A stretch of 64,000 nucleotides of DNA, taken from PALSA-693 sp963834725. Lineage in GTDB: Bacteria; Actinomycetota; Acidimicrobiia; Acidimicrobiales; Palsa-688. The position numbers and the translations under genes were made by a program. The notes under the pieces are model-generated. The model was not told the origin of the DNA and did no database searches. It was given only the letters and a program-made list of their open reading frames with translations. The stretch covers positions 5,332,001 to 5,396,000 of the forward strand of contig CAWICN010000001.1 in the NCBI GenBank assembly GCA_963834725.1, read 5' to 3'. Shown here piece after piece: positions 8,746 to 16,768 of this stretch (its first letter is position 1; each line of letters starts with the position of its first letter).

Positions 8746-9558
8746 ATGGTGAGTGACCGACCCAAAGTCGCGCTCACCGTGGCCGGCTCGGATTCGGGCG
8801 GCGGGGCCGGAATACAGGCCGACCTGAAAACCTTCGAGGCCCTCGGTGTCTGGGGCACCTGTGCGCTCACCGGAGTCACGGCCCAGAACACCGTGGGCGT
8901 CCACGACGCGCTGGTCCTGCCCCCGATGCTAGTGCGAGCCCAGATCGACGCCGTGGTCGACGACCTGGGCGTGGCCGCGGCGAAGACCGGCATGCTCGGG
9001 TCGGCGGCCGTGATCGAGGCCGTCGGGGCCGCGGTCGTCGACCACGGCCTGGCCCCCCTCGTCGTGGACCCGGTCCTCGTGACCAGCCACGGCGATCTGC
9101 TCCTCGAAGCGGACGCCATGGCGGTGCTCCGACGCATCCTCCTGCCGCTCGCCGCGGTGGTCACGCCGAACATCCCCGAGGCCGAAGCGCTGCTGTCCCG
9201 CCCGATCGACGGGGTGACCGCGATGGAGGGGGCTGCCGCCGAGCTGGCGTCCTTCGGTCCTTCGGCTGTGCTGCTGAAAGGGGGTCATCTGGGCGGAAGC
9301 CGATCGCCGGACGTCCTCTGGCAGGACGGCCGCGCCCAATGGCTCGACGCCCCCCGCCAGGATGCCCGCCACACCCATGGCACCGGCTGCACGCTGTCCG
9401 CGGCGGTCTGCGCCCACCTGGCACTGGGCGAGCCGCTGCCGGTGGCCTGCACCCGGGCGAAGGACTTCGTCACCGAAGCCATCGCCGCCGGCGTGGAGGT
9501 CGGCCGGGGGGTCGGGCCGGTCAATCCTGGCTGGCGAGCCCGGGTTTCGAAGCGGTGA
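8746..9558 (+). CDS. thiD: Hydroxymethylpyrimidine/phosphomethylpyrimidine kinase
   Basis: Phosphorylates HMP and HMP-P for thiamine biosynthesis, a ribokinase-fold enzyme. Visible motifs are VALTVAGSDSGGGAGIQADLKTF at the N-terminus, the TPNIPEAEALL motif and the C-terminal anion hole HGTGCTLSAAV. I chose the ATG at 8746 (270 residues), just before the conserved core. An in-frame ATG at 8650 would add about 32 residues without family resemblance. No other thiamine genes are nearby, and no TPP riboswitch is apparent in the upstream 150 bases, although I could not fold it computationally. Confidence 0.93.
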   Translation: MVSDRPKVALTVAGSDSGGGAGIQADLKTFEALGVWGTCALTGVTAQNTVGVHDALVLPPMLVRAQIDAVVDDLGVAAAKTGMLGSAAVIEAVGAAVVDHGLAPLVVDPVLVTSHGDLLLEADAMAVLRRILLPLAAVVTPNIPEAEALLSRPIDGVTAMEGAAAELASFGPSAVLLKGGHLGGSRSPDVLWQDGRAQWLDAPRQDARHTHGTGCTLSAAVCAHLALGEPLPVACTRAKDFVTEAIAAGVEVGRGVGPVNPGWRARVSKR

Positions 9559-9580
9559 CCGGATCCAGGCTGCTCAGCAC

Positions 9581-9775
9581 TCAGTGAACGGCTTTGGTGA
9601 TCTTGCCAGCGCGGATGCAGGAGGTGCAGACGCGGATCCGGCGGGGTGAGCCGTCCACGATGGCCCGTACCCGCTGGATGTTGGGGTTCCACCGGCGCTT
9701 GGTGCGGCGGTGGGAGTGACTGATGCTCATGCCAAACGACGGCCGCTTGCCGCACACCTCACAGACCGCTGCCAT
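9581..9775 (-). CDS. rpmB: 50S ribosomal protein L28
   Basis: A 64-residue L28: MAAVCEVCGKRPSFGMSISHSHRRTKRRWNPNIQ (in parts), then VCTSCIRAGKITK. It keeps the zinc-ribbon cysteines (CEVC and CTSC pairs). The start is the ATG three codons inside a slightly longer frame, matching family N-termini. It is transcribed divergently from the fakA-like gene and convergently with thiD. In mycobacteria rpmB also sits beside the fakA/recG neighbourhood, although there it reads in the same direction. Confidence 0.95.
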   Translation of the reverse strand: MAAVCEVCGKRPSFGMSISHSHRRTKRRWNPNIQRVRAIVDGSPRRIRVCTSCIRAGKITKAVH

Positions 9776-9867
9776 CGGGACCACACACCTCGTCTTGTCG
9801 CGGGCCCAATCGTTTGGGACCGGGCCCCAACCGTTTGAGGACCGGCCGTCCAGGTTAGCATCCCGTC

Positions 9868-11526
9868 ATGCAGACGCTCCAGCGCCTGACAGCGGCGGAC
9901 CTGGTGGCCGTGGTCGCCGCGTACCGGGATGCGCTACGAGCCAACCAGGAGCCGATCAACCGGCTCAACGTCTATCCCGTGCCTGATGGTGACACGGGCA
10001 CCAACATGGCGCTCACCATCGAATCGGTGGTTCGCGAGCTGGCTGAGAAGGAGGCGAAGGACCTGCCGGCCGTGGCCGAGGCCATCGGCCACGGCTCGCT
10101 CATGGGCGCGAGAGGCAACTCCGGGGTCATCCTGTCGCAGATCCTCAGGGGCCTCGCAGCCGCCCTCCACGGGCACGACGACATGGACGCCTCGGTTCTC
10201 CGCGACGGTCTGGACCGGGCGACCGAGGGCGCGTATGAGGCGGTCCAGCATCCGGTCGAGGGGACCATCCTGACGGTGGCCCGCGCCGCCGCCGATGGGG
10301 CCGCCCAGGTGACCCAGGGCGCGGACCTGGTGGCTGTACTCGAGGCGGCCCATCAGGCGGCCCACACGGCGCTGGCCCGCACGCCGGACCTGCTGCCGGT
10401 GCTCAAGACTGCGGGCGTGGTGGACGCCGGCGGCGCCGGATTCGTCCTCCTTCTCGACGCCTTCCTCCATGTCACGGCCGGTCGGGAGCTCCCGGCCCCG
10501 GATGTGCAAAACGGGCCGGTCGGATCCGATCCCCTCGCCAGCTCGAGCCCCGCTGGCATCGCGGGGGTGGAGGTGACGGGACCGCGGTACGAGGTCATGT
10601 ACCTGCTGGAAGCGCCGGACGAGTCGCTCCAGCCGTTCCGCGGGGTGTGGGCCGGTCTGGGCGACTCCATCGTCGTGGTCGGCGGACAGGGGTTATGGAA
10701 CTGCCATATCCACACTGACGACATCGGCGCCGCCATCGAGGCGGCTCTGGAGGCCGGCCGGCCCCGCCGCATCCGCGTGTCCGACTTGTGGGAGCAGGTG
10801 GAAGAGGAGCGATGGGTACGTGAAGCGGCCGGCACCGAAGCCGACGCCGAGCCGGAGCCCCAACGGGTGCGGTGCGCGGCGGTCGCGGTCTGCACCGGCG
10901 AGGGCATCCGGCGCATCTTCCGATCGCTTGGCGTGCACCAGGTGGTGAGTGGCGGCCAGTCGATGAACCCGTCGACTGCCGACCTGCTGACTGCCATCGA
11001 CGCCGCCCCCGGGGAACAGGTGGTGATCCTCCCCAACAACAAGAACATCATCCCCGTCGCCGAACAAGCCGCCCTCGAGGCCAGTAAGCCGGTACGGGTC
11101 ATCCCGACCCGTGGCATCCAGGAGGGCTTCGCAGCGCTGCTCGAATACGACCCGGAAGGCGACGCCGATGCCAACCAGTCGCTCATGTCCGAGAGCAGCT
11201 CGGCGGTCGTGGCCGGCGAGGTCACCCGGGCGGTACGGGCCAGCATGTGCGACGCCGGCCCCATCGCGGAGGGCGACTACCTAGGGCTGTCCCGGCAGGG
11301 GATCGAGGTGGTGGCTGCCGACCTATCCGAGGCAGTCACGCGGCTGCTCGACCGGCTCATCGACGCCGACCACCACGAGATCGTCACCATCATCGCCGGG
11401 GAGGGGGCCGGAGCCGCGGACACCCGCCGGATCACCGAGTGGATCGATGCCCACCACCCCGGTGTGGTCAACGAGGTGCACCAGGGGGGGCAGCCGTTGT
11501 ATCCCTATCTGTTCTCTATCGAGTAA
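9868..11526 (+). CDS. DAK2-domain fatty-acid kinase-like protein (FakA/YloV family)
   Basis: A 552-residue protein with an N-terminal DhaL/DAK2 nucleotide-binding domain (PVPDGDTGTNMALT with metal-binding aspartates, then GARGNSGVILSQILRG and VDAGGAGFVLLLDAFL). A middle domain (YEVMYLLE.., WNCHIHTDDIGAAIEAAL) and a C-terminal FakA-type domain (ILPNNKNIIPVAEQAA) follow. In Firmicutes, FakA phosphorylates fatty acids presented by FakB (DegV) proteins. No degV gene is seen here, so the substrate partner is unknown. It sits upstream of recG, as in M. tuberculosis. Its stop codon lies in the first unit of an 18-bp tandem repeat. Confidence 0.88.
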   Translation: MQTLQRLTAADLVAVVAAYRDALRANQEPINRLNVYPVPDGDTGTNMALTIESVVRELAEKEAKDLPAVAEAIGHGSLMGARGNSGVILSQILRGLAAALHGHDDMDASVLRDGLDRATEGAYEAVQHPVEGTILTVARAAADGAAQVTQGADLVAVLEAAHQAAHTALARTPDLLPVLKTAGVVDAGGAGFVLLLDAFLHVTAGRELPAPDVQNGPVGSDPLASSSPAGIAGVEVTGPRYEVMYLLEAPDESLQPFRGVWAGLGDSIVVVGGQGLWNCHIHTDDIGAAIEAALEAGRPRRIRVSDLWEQVEEERWVREAAGTEADAEPEPQRVRCAAVAVCTGEGIRRIFRSLGVHQVVSGGQSMNPSTADLLTAIDAAPGEQVVILPNNKNIIPVAEQAALEASKPVRVIPTRGIQEGFAALLEYDPEGDADANQSLMSESSSAVVAGEVTRAVRASMCDAGPIAEGDYLGLSRQGIEVVAADLSEAVTRLLDRLIDADHHEIVTIIAGEGAGAADTRRITEWIDAHHPGVVNEVHQGGQPLYPYLFSIE

Positions 11527-11666
11527 CAGGTCTTCGGCGAGTAACAGGTCTTCGGCGAGTAACAGGTCTTCGGCGAGTAACAGGTCTTCGGCGAGTAACA
11601 GGTTCTTCGGCGAGTAACAGGTCTTCGGCGGTAACGGGGTCTTCGGCGCATAACCGGTCGTTCGGC
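11521..11666. repeat. 18-bp tandem repeat array at fakA-like stop codon, about 8 units
   Basis: Units of gagtaacaggtcttcggc start at 11521, 11539, 11557, 11575, 11593 (one extra t) and 11612, with two degenerate units from 11630 and 11648. The first unit contains the TAA stop of the fakA-like gene, so the array duplicates the gene's last codon, stop and following 12 bases. Every clean unit carries an in-frame stop. Confidence 0.95.
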
Positions 11667-11741
11667 GCCGGTACGGTGACGGGATGACCGGCTGTCCCTC
11701 TTCCCTTTGTGGCAGCCCGTCCCGGTGACCGAGGCTGCAGG

Positions 11742-13874
11742 GTGACCGAGGCTGCGACAACAACCTCGCTTCCCCGTCTGGCGGAGGTCCGCCTCGACCG
11801 CCTCCGGCGGATCGGGCCGAAGCACGTTGCCGCTCTGCAGACCATGGGCATCGAGTCCGTCCTGGATCTCCTCACGCACTACCCGCGCCGGTACATCGAC
11901 CGCAGCAACCAGGCTGATATCGCCGATCTGGTCGATGGCAGGGAGGCCATGGTCCTCGGTAGGGTCCGCCGCAGCACCGCCCGCCGCACCCGGCAGGGGC
12001 GGGTGCTGGTGGAGGTGGTGCTCTTCGACGGCTCGAGCTACCTGTCGCTCACCTTTTTCAACCAGCCCTGGCGGGTCAAGCAGTTGAGCGAGGGCACTGA
12101 GGCAGTGGTGTTCGGCAGGGTCGAGACTTTTCGCGGCCGGCCCCGGATGACCAACCCGGTTGTCGACCTGGTCGGTGATCGCACCGGGCGGATCGTGGCG
12201 GTGTACCCGCAGTCGGAGAAGGCCGGTCTGAGCAGCTGGGAAATCGGCGACTGGGTGGCGGAGGCGCTGCGACGGGCCCGGGCCTTTCGGGACCCGCTGC
12301 CAGAAGTGTGGCGACTTCGGCTGGAACTGCCAGGCCGGGATTGGGCCATGCGCCAGATCCACGCCCCGGACTCCCTTCGCGACAGCCAGGCCGCCCGCCG
12401 ACGGCTTGCCTTCGACGAGTTGTTGCGGCTGCAGGTGATCCTGGTCATGCGGAAGCGAGCCGTCGAACGAGAGTCAGCCGGGATCCGTCACCGGGTCGAT
12501 GGGGAGCTGGTGGACCGCTTCCGCGCCGGCCTCCCGTTTACCCTGACCGGCGCTCAGAACCGGGCTATCGCCGAGATCCAGGCCGACATGGCCGGGCCGC
12601 ATCCGATGCACCGGCTCCTGCAAGGCGACGTCGGGTCGGGCAAGACGGTCGTGGCGGTGGCCGCCTTGCTCACGGCGGTCGATGGGGGGCATCAGGGAGC
12701 GCTGATGGCTCCCACCGAGGTGCTTGCCGAGCAGCACCACGCCGGAGTCAGCGATCTCCTCCACGGCTTCACCTTGCCGAGCACCGGCACCCTCTTGCCC
12801 GACCGTCCCCTCCGGGTCGGGCTACTCACCAACCGCACCCCGGCGCGGGAGCGGGCCCGGCTCCACGCCGGGCTGGCCGATGGCACTGTGGACGTGCTGA
12901 TCGGTACCCATGCGCTGCTCACCGAGGCTGTATCTTTCCGCTCCCTCGGGGCGGTCGTCATCGATGAGCAGCACCGCTTCGGGGTCGAGCAGCGAGCCGC
13001 CCTGCGCGACAAAGGCCCGGGTCAGGTCGTGCCCGACGTGCTGGTGATGACCGCCACCCCGATCCCGCGTACTGCCGCGATGACGGTGTATGGCGACCTC
13101 GACACGACCGTGCTGGACGAGCTGCCGCCCGGCCGCACCCCGACGACGACCCGTTGGGCCCGCGGCCCACTCGAGGAGAATGCGGCCTGGGATCGGGTGC
13201 GCGCCGAGGTCGGCGCCGGCCATCAGGCCTACGTGGTGTGCCCGCTCATCGAGGAGTCCGAGCGCGTGCAGGCCCGCTCCGCCGGCGACGAGCGCGACCG
13301 CCTTGCCGCCGGCGAGCTGGCTGGGTTGCGGCTCGGTCTTTTGCACGGCCAGCTGCCGGCACCGGCGAAGGACACCGTCATGGCCGACTTCCGCTCCGGC
13401 CGGCTCGACGTGCTCATCGCGACAACCGTCGTGGAGGTCGGCGTGGACGTTCCGAACGCCACCGTCATGGTCATCGAAGACGCCGACCGCTTCGGGATCG
13501 CCCAGCTCCACCAGCTCCGCGGCCGGGTCGGGCGCGGCGACCAGCCGGGCTGGTGCTACCTGCTGGGCGGCGAGGCGGGAGGCGACGCCGAAGCTCGCCT
13601 CTCGGCGCTGGAGCGGAGCACCGACGGGTTCGAGCTCGCCGAGGTCGACCTGGAGCTCCGCGGCGAGGGCACCATCCTGGGTACCCGGCAGAAGGGCGCG
13701 ACAGATCTCAAGTTGGCCTCCCTGCGTCGGGACAAGGCATTGGTGGCGACCGCCCGCGAGGTCGCGTTTGATCTCGTCGACGCGGATCCGAGCCTCGATG
13801 CGCTGCCCGATCTGGCCGAGGAGGTCCGCTTCCTGGTAGACGACGAGGACCGCGACTTCCTGTTCAAGAGCTGA
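11742..13874 (+). CDS. recG: ATP-dependent DNA helicase RecG
   Basis: Branch-migration helicase that regresses stalled replication forks and processes Holliday junctions. The 710-residue protein begins with the wedge/OB region (LLTHYPRRYIDRSNQADIADL), followed by Walker A LLQGDVGSGKT, APTEVLAEQH, the DEQHRFGVEQR box, MTATPIPRTAAM, and the C-terminal helicase and TRG region (QLHQLRGRVGRGDQPGWCYLL). GTG at 11742 is chosen because it removes an atypical N-terminal extension. A near-copy of about 16 bases (ggtgaccgaggctgca) sits just upstream, a small local duplication around the start. Confidence 0.95.
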   Translation: MTEAATTTSLPRLAEVRLDRLRRIGPKHVAALQTMGIESVLDLLTHYPRRYIDRSNQADIADLVDGREAMVLGRVRRSTARRTRQGRVLVEVVLFDGSSYLSLTFFNQPWRVKQLSEGTEAVVFGRVETFRGRPRMTNPVVDLVGDRTGRIVAVYPQSEKAGLSSWEIGDWVAEALRRARAFRDPLPEVWRLRLELPGRDWAMRQIHAPDSLRDSQAARRRLAFDELLRLQVILVMRKRAVERESAGIRHRVDGELVDRFRAGLPFTLTGAQNRAIAEIQADMAGPHPMHRLLQGDVGSGKTVVAVAALLTAVDGGHQGALMAPTEVLAEQHHAGVSDLLHGFTLPSTGTLLPDRPLRVGLLTNRTPARERARLHAGLADGTVDVLIGTHALLTEAVSFRSLGAVVIDEQHRFGVEQRAALRDKGPGQVVPDVLVMTATPIPRTAAMTVYGDLDTTVLDELPPGRTPTTTRWARGPLEENAAWDRVRAEVGAGHQAYVVCPLIEESERVQARSAGDERDRLAAGELAGLRLGLLHGQLPAPAKDTVMADFRSGRLDVLIATTVVEVGVDVPNATVMVIEDADRFGIAQLHQLRGRVGRGDQPGWCYLLGGEAGGDAEARLSALERSTDGFELAEVDLELRGEGTILGTRQKGATDLKLASLRRDKALVATAREVAFDLVDADPSLDALPDLAEEVRFLVDDEDRDFLFKS

Positions 13875-13914
13875 TAGTTCAAGAGAGAGTTGACGACCGG
13901 TAGCGTCTGCGATC

Positions 13915-14454
13915 GTGCGTGTCGTGGCCGGAAGCGCCCGCGGACGGCCATTGCGCGCTCCGCTGGGTCGGACCACGAGGCCCACGAGCGACCGGGTCCG
14001 GGAGGCCCTGTTCTCGATGCTCGCCAGTATGGAGACCATCGAAGGGGCAGCCGTCCTCGACCTCTTCGCCGGTAGCGGCGCGCTCGGGATCGAAGCCCTG
14101 TCCCGGGGCGCGGCCACCGCGACCTTTGTCGAGCGTGACCCTGCGGCGGTGGCCGCTATCAGAGCCAACCTGGCCGTCGTGGGAGCAGGCCCGGAGCGGG
14201 CGGCGGTCGTCTCGGCCGACGCAGTGCGCTACGCCACCACGGCCGCGCCCGTGGACGTGACCTTCGCCGACCCGCCCTACGAGTTCTCGGCCTGGCCCCA
14301 GCTCCTGGCTGCTCTGGCGGACCGGACTGCCTTGCTGGTGGCGGAGACGGGCAGCACGTGGACCCCTGGGTCACAATGGGAAACTGTGAAAGTGAGGCGG
14401 TACGGCGGTACCGTATTGACGATCGTGCAACCCACTGGTCGACCCAGGCCCTGA
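13915..14454 (+). CDS. rsmD: 16S rRNA (guanine966-N2)-methyltransferase RsmD
   Basis: Methylates G966 of 16S rRNA during 30S assembly. The 179-residue protein has the usual N-terminal MRVVAGSARGRPLRAP, TRPTSDRVREALFSML, the SAM-binding VLDLFAGSGALGIEALSRGA and the catalytic motif IV ADPPYE. The start is GTG. It lies 20 bases upstream of coaD, the standard rsmD-coaD pair, and is almost certainly co-transcribed with it. Confidence 0.95.
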   Translation: MRVVAGSARGRPLRAPLGRTTRPTSDRVREALFSMLASMETIEGAAVLDLFAGSGALGIEALSRGAATATFVERDPAAVAAIRANLAVVGAGPERAAVVSADAVRYATTAAPVDVTFADPPYEFSAWPQLLAALADRTALLVAETGSTWTPGSQWETVKVRRYGGTVLTIVQPTGRPRP

Positions 14455-14474
14455 CTGCGTCAAGAAGGTGAGAG

Positions 14475-14957
14475 TTGAAGACCGCCTTGTTCCCCGGATC
14501 CTTCGATCCCTTTCATAACGGGCATATGGAGATCGCGGAGATCGCCTCCAAGCTCTTCGACCACGTCGTCGTGGCGCCGATACGCAACACGGGGAAGGGC
14601 CAGCCGCTCTTCACGGTGGATGAGCGGATCCAGATGATCGCAGATTCAGTGGCGCACCTGTCGAACGTGACGGTCACGTCCCTGTCGGTGCTCACGGTGG
14701 ACCTCGCTCAGAAAGTAGGCGCCGACGTGGTCGTCAAGGGGCTGCGGGTGGCCTCCGACGCCGAGTCCGAGCTGCAGCAGGCGCAGATGAACCGGCGGGT
14801 CGCGGGCATCGAGACCCTCTTTATCCCCTGTTCGTCGGAGTACTCCTTCATCGCCTCCAAGTACGTGCGGGACTTCGCCCGTATGGGCGGTGCGGACCGG
14901 ATCGGCGCGACGGTCCCCGAACCGGTGCTGACCAAGCTCAAAGAAAAGTTCGCGTGA
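14475..14957 (+). CDS. coaD: Phosphopantetheine adenylyltransferase
   Basis: Penultimate enzyme of coenzyme A synthesis, transferring AMP from ATP to 4'-phosphopantetheine. The 160-residue protein shows the nucleotidyltransferase signature PGSFDPFHNGHMEI (HxGH motif), VVKGLRVASDAESELQQAQMNR and the C-terminal SSEYSFIASKYVRDFARMGG (ISSTxVR-like). The start is TTG after aaggtgagag; no ATG or GTG is better placed. It follows rsmD closely and precedes the SepIVA-like gene. Confidence 0.95.
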   Translation: MKTALFPGSFDPFHNGHMEIAEIASKLFDHVVVAPIRNTGKGQPLFTVDERIQMIADSVAHLSNVTVTSLSVLTVDLAQKVGADVVVKGLRVASDAESELQQAQMNRRVAGIETLFIPCSSEYSFIASKYVRDFARMGGADRIGATVPEPVLTKLKEKFA

Positions 14958-14991
14958 GCGATGTAAGCGGCGCCGATCGGAGATCTTTGCC

Positions 14992-15588
14992 ATGAGCCTC
15001 CTCGACGGAGACCCGACCGTCCCCGATACCGAGTCGCTCATCCGCAAGGTCATCGAGATCATTCAGGGGACGCGGACACTGCCGTTGTCGTCGTCGGTCA
15101 AGCTCGACAACAAGGAGCAGGTACTCGAGCTTCTCAACGGGGCGTGCGAGCACCTGCCGGAAGAGACCCGACGGGCCCGCTGGCTGCTCAAAGAGCGCGA
15201 CGAGTTCGTGGCCAAGATGCAGCGGGAGGGTGACGACATCGTGCAGGCCGCCCGGTTGCAGGCGGAGCGCATGGTGCAACGTACCGAGATCGTCCGCCAG
15301 GCCGACGCGACCGCCAGGCGGCTGATCGAGGACGGACGGGACGAGGCCCGCCGGCTGCGGTTGGAGGCCGAGGATTATTGCGACCAGAAGCTGGCGGCGT
15401 TCGAGGTGGTCCTGGATCGGACCCTCAAGACCGTTGCAGCGGGGCGGGAGAAGCTGTCGATGACCCCACCGCCCGTTATGGATGATCCTGATGCCGTCAT
15501 TACCGGCATCGAGATGGATGGCACACTGGCCGGGGAGGACCCCTTCTTCGACCAGGACCAGGATCTCGGTCGCGCTGATCAGGGGTAG
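14992..15588 (+). CDS. DivIVA/SepIVA-like coiled-coil cell-division protein
   Basis: The 198-residue protein begins SLLDGDPTVPDTESLIRKVIEIIQ, then a conserved segment LPLSSSVKLDNKEQVLELLNGA, then a long Arg/Glu/Ala-rich coiled coil (about residues 55-155) resembling ATP-synthase b-subunit or DivIVA helices. In M. tuberculosis the protein at the corresponding place, beside the DUF177 gene and rnc, is SepIVA (Rv2927c), an essential septal factor. Orthology is inferred from position and layout. It probably acts at the division site on the cytoplasmic membrane face. Confidence 0.75.
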   Translation: MSLLDGDPTVPDTESLIRKVIEIIQGTRTLPLSSSVKLDNKEQVLELLNGACEHLPEETRRARWLLKERDEFVAKMQREGDDIVQAARLQAERMVQRTEIVRQADATARRLIEDGRDEARRLRLEAEDYCDQKLAAFEVVLDRTLKTVAAGREKLSMTPPPVMDDPDAVITGIEMDGTLAGEDPFFDQDQDLGRADQG

Positions 15589-15594
15589 CGGCCG

Positions 15595-16143
15595 ATGACC
15601 GCGAACCCGTGGTTGGTTCCGGTGACTTCCCTGCGGCGGCAGCCGGGGGCGCGACGCGAAGAGCGGCGCGCCGGAGGAGTAGGCGAGCTGAAGGTCGCCG
15701 GCAGCGTGGTGCCAGCGACCGCTGAGGTTGTCGCGGACCTGCTCCTCGATTCCATCTCCGGGGGCATCGAGGTGACCGCCTCCATCCTTGCCCCGTGGCA
15801 GGGCGAGTGCCGGCGGTGTCTTCGCCCCATCGAGGGGGAGCTGCAATGCGAGGTGCGCGAGCTGTACCGGCCCCGAGCCGAGCACGAGCCGCCGGACGCA
15901 GACGAAGAGACCTATCCACTGACAGGGGACCATCTCGACCTCCGCCCGCTGGTGCGCGATGCCCTCCTGCTGGAGCTTCCGCTGGCGCCGCTCTGCCGGG
16001 AGGACTGCCTGGGCCTGTGCCCCACGTGCGGTGCCGACCTCAACCGCGGTGAGTGCGGGTGTGCCCCGTCCGCCACGGATCCGCGATGGGCGGCGCTCGA
16101 CTCGCTGCGGGGGCAGGGGAGCGGGGACGATCCGGTGGGGTAG
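15595..16143 (+). CDS. DUF177 (YceD-like) protein
   Basis: A 182-residue DUF177 protein. It shows the acidic and Cys features of the family: ECRRCLRPIEGELQCEVRELY, then LDLRPLVRDALLLELPLAPLCREDCLGLCPTCGADLNRGEC, where four cysteines form a probable zinc site. DUF177 genes precede rpmF across bacteria, and plant and bacterial homologues act in 23S rRNA accumulation. It starts seven bases after the SepIVA-like gene. The interval to rpmF (445 bases) is unusually long here. Confidence 0.88.
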   Translation: MTANPWLVPVTSLRRQPGARREERRAGGVGELKVAGSVVPATAEVVADLLLDSISGGIEVTASILAPWQGECRRCLRPIEGELQCEVRELYRPRAEHEPPDADEETYPLTGDHLDLRPLVRDALLLELPLAPLCREDCLGLCPTCGADLNRGECGCAPSATDPRWAALDSLRGQGSGDDPVG

Positions 16144-16282
16144 CCGGCGGTGGGGAGGGGTGTCGCGGTCGGGCCGGGTCGGCGGTCAGTGCGGTCGGGG
16201 CCGGGTCGGCGGTGGGCGGCCGGTGCGGTCGGCCCGGACCGGTCGGTCGGCGCTTGTTCGAGCGGCTTCCGCTCCTCGTGTC

Positions 16283-16393
16283 TTTTCTGCTCGCTATCGG
16301 GCCCCTGCTGTGATTTTCTGTTGCGAATCGGTCCCTTTCATCATTTTCTGCCGCGAACTGTGCCCGGTTGAAGGGGGGGCTGCTACAGAAAAT
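16283..16393. promoter_or_regulatory. Phased ttttctg motif repeats in the 445-bp DUF177-rpmF gap
   Basis: Between the DUF177 stop and rpmF (16144-16588) I see no gene. The gap holds three ttttctg motifs at 16283, 16314 and 16344, spaced about 30 bases, the last two followed by ttgcgaa or ccgcgaa. An inverted copy (cagaaaat) lies at 16386-16393. AT-rich runs stand out in this GC-rich gap. Spacing near three helical turns suggests protein binding on one DNA face upstream of rpmF-plsX, but degenerate tandem repeats are an alternative. Confidence 0.4.
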
Positions 16394-16588
16394 GGGCCCG
16401 GTGGCAACCGCGTCCGCGGCCGAAGTCGTAACCACCAGCGGCGGAGCCCGGACGCCGGCGGCCACCGTTGATCACCTAGACTGCTCGCGCCGCTCCCACC
16501 GCTTGCGCCCACGGTCCGGGGCCGCACGGTAGTCCGCGGCGTGGCCCCCCAGACCGCGTTCAGCTCCAGCAGAAAGACCTTCGTACCC

Positions 16589-16768
16589 ATGGCTGTCCCC
16601 AAGAAGAAGACCTCCAAGGCCAAGAGCCGCAGCAGGCGGGCCAGTGCATGGGTGCTGCGCTCCCCCGCCCGCAGCGTCTGCCCCCAGTGCCACAACGCCA
16701 AGATCCCGCATGTGGTCTGCCCGACCTGCGGGTGGTACAAGGGCCGCCAGGCCCTCGATGTTGGCTGA
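16589..16768 (+). CDS. rpmF: 50S ribosomal protein L32
   Basis: A 59-residue L32: MAVPKKKTSKAKSRSRRASAW at the N-terminus and the zinc ribbon VCPQCHNAKIPHVVCPTCGWYKG near the C-terminus. The ATG at 16589 is chosen over an upstream frame because L32 starts MAVPKKK almost universally. It is followed by plsX with overlapping codons, the widespread rpmF-plsX pairing that couples ribosome and phospholipid synthesis genes. Confidence 0.97.
   Translation: MAVPKKKTSKAKSRSRRASAWVLRSPARSVCPQCHNAKIPHVVCPTCGWYKGRQALDVG

Noticed and set aside
11521..11666. Possible CRISPR or integron-type repeats
   Set aside because: 18-bp head-to-tail units without spacers and with in-frame stops; a simple tandem repeat explains it.
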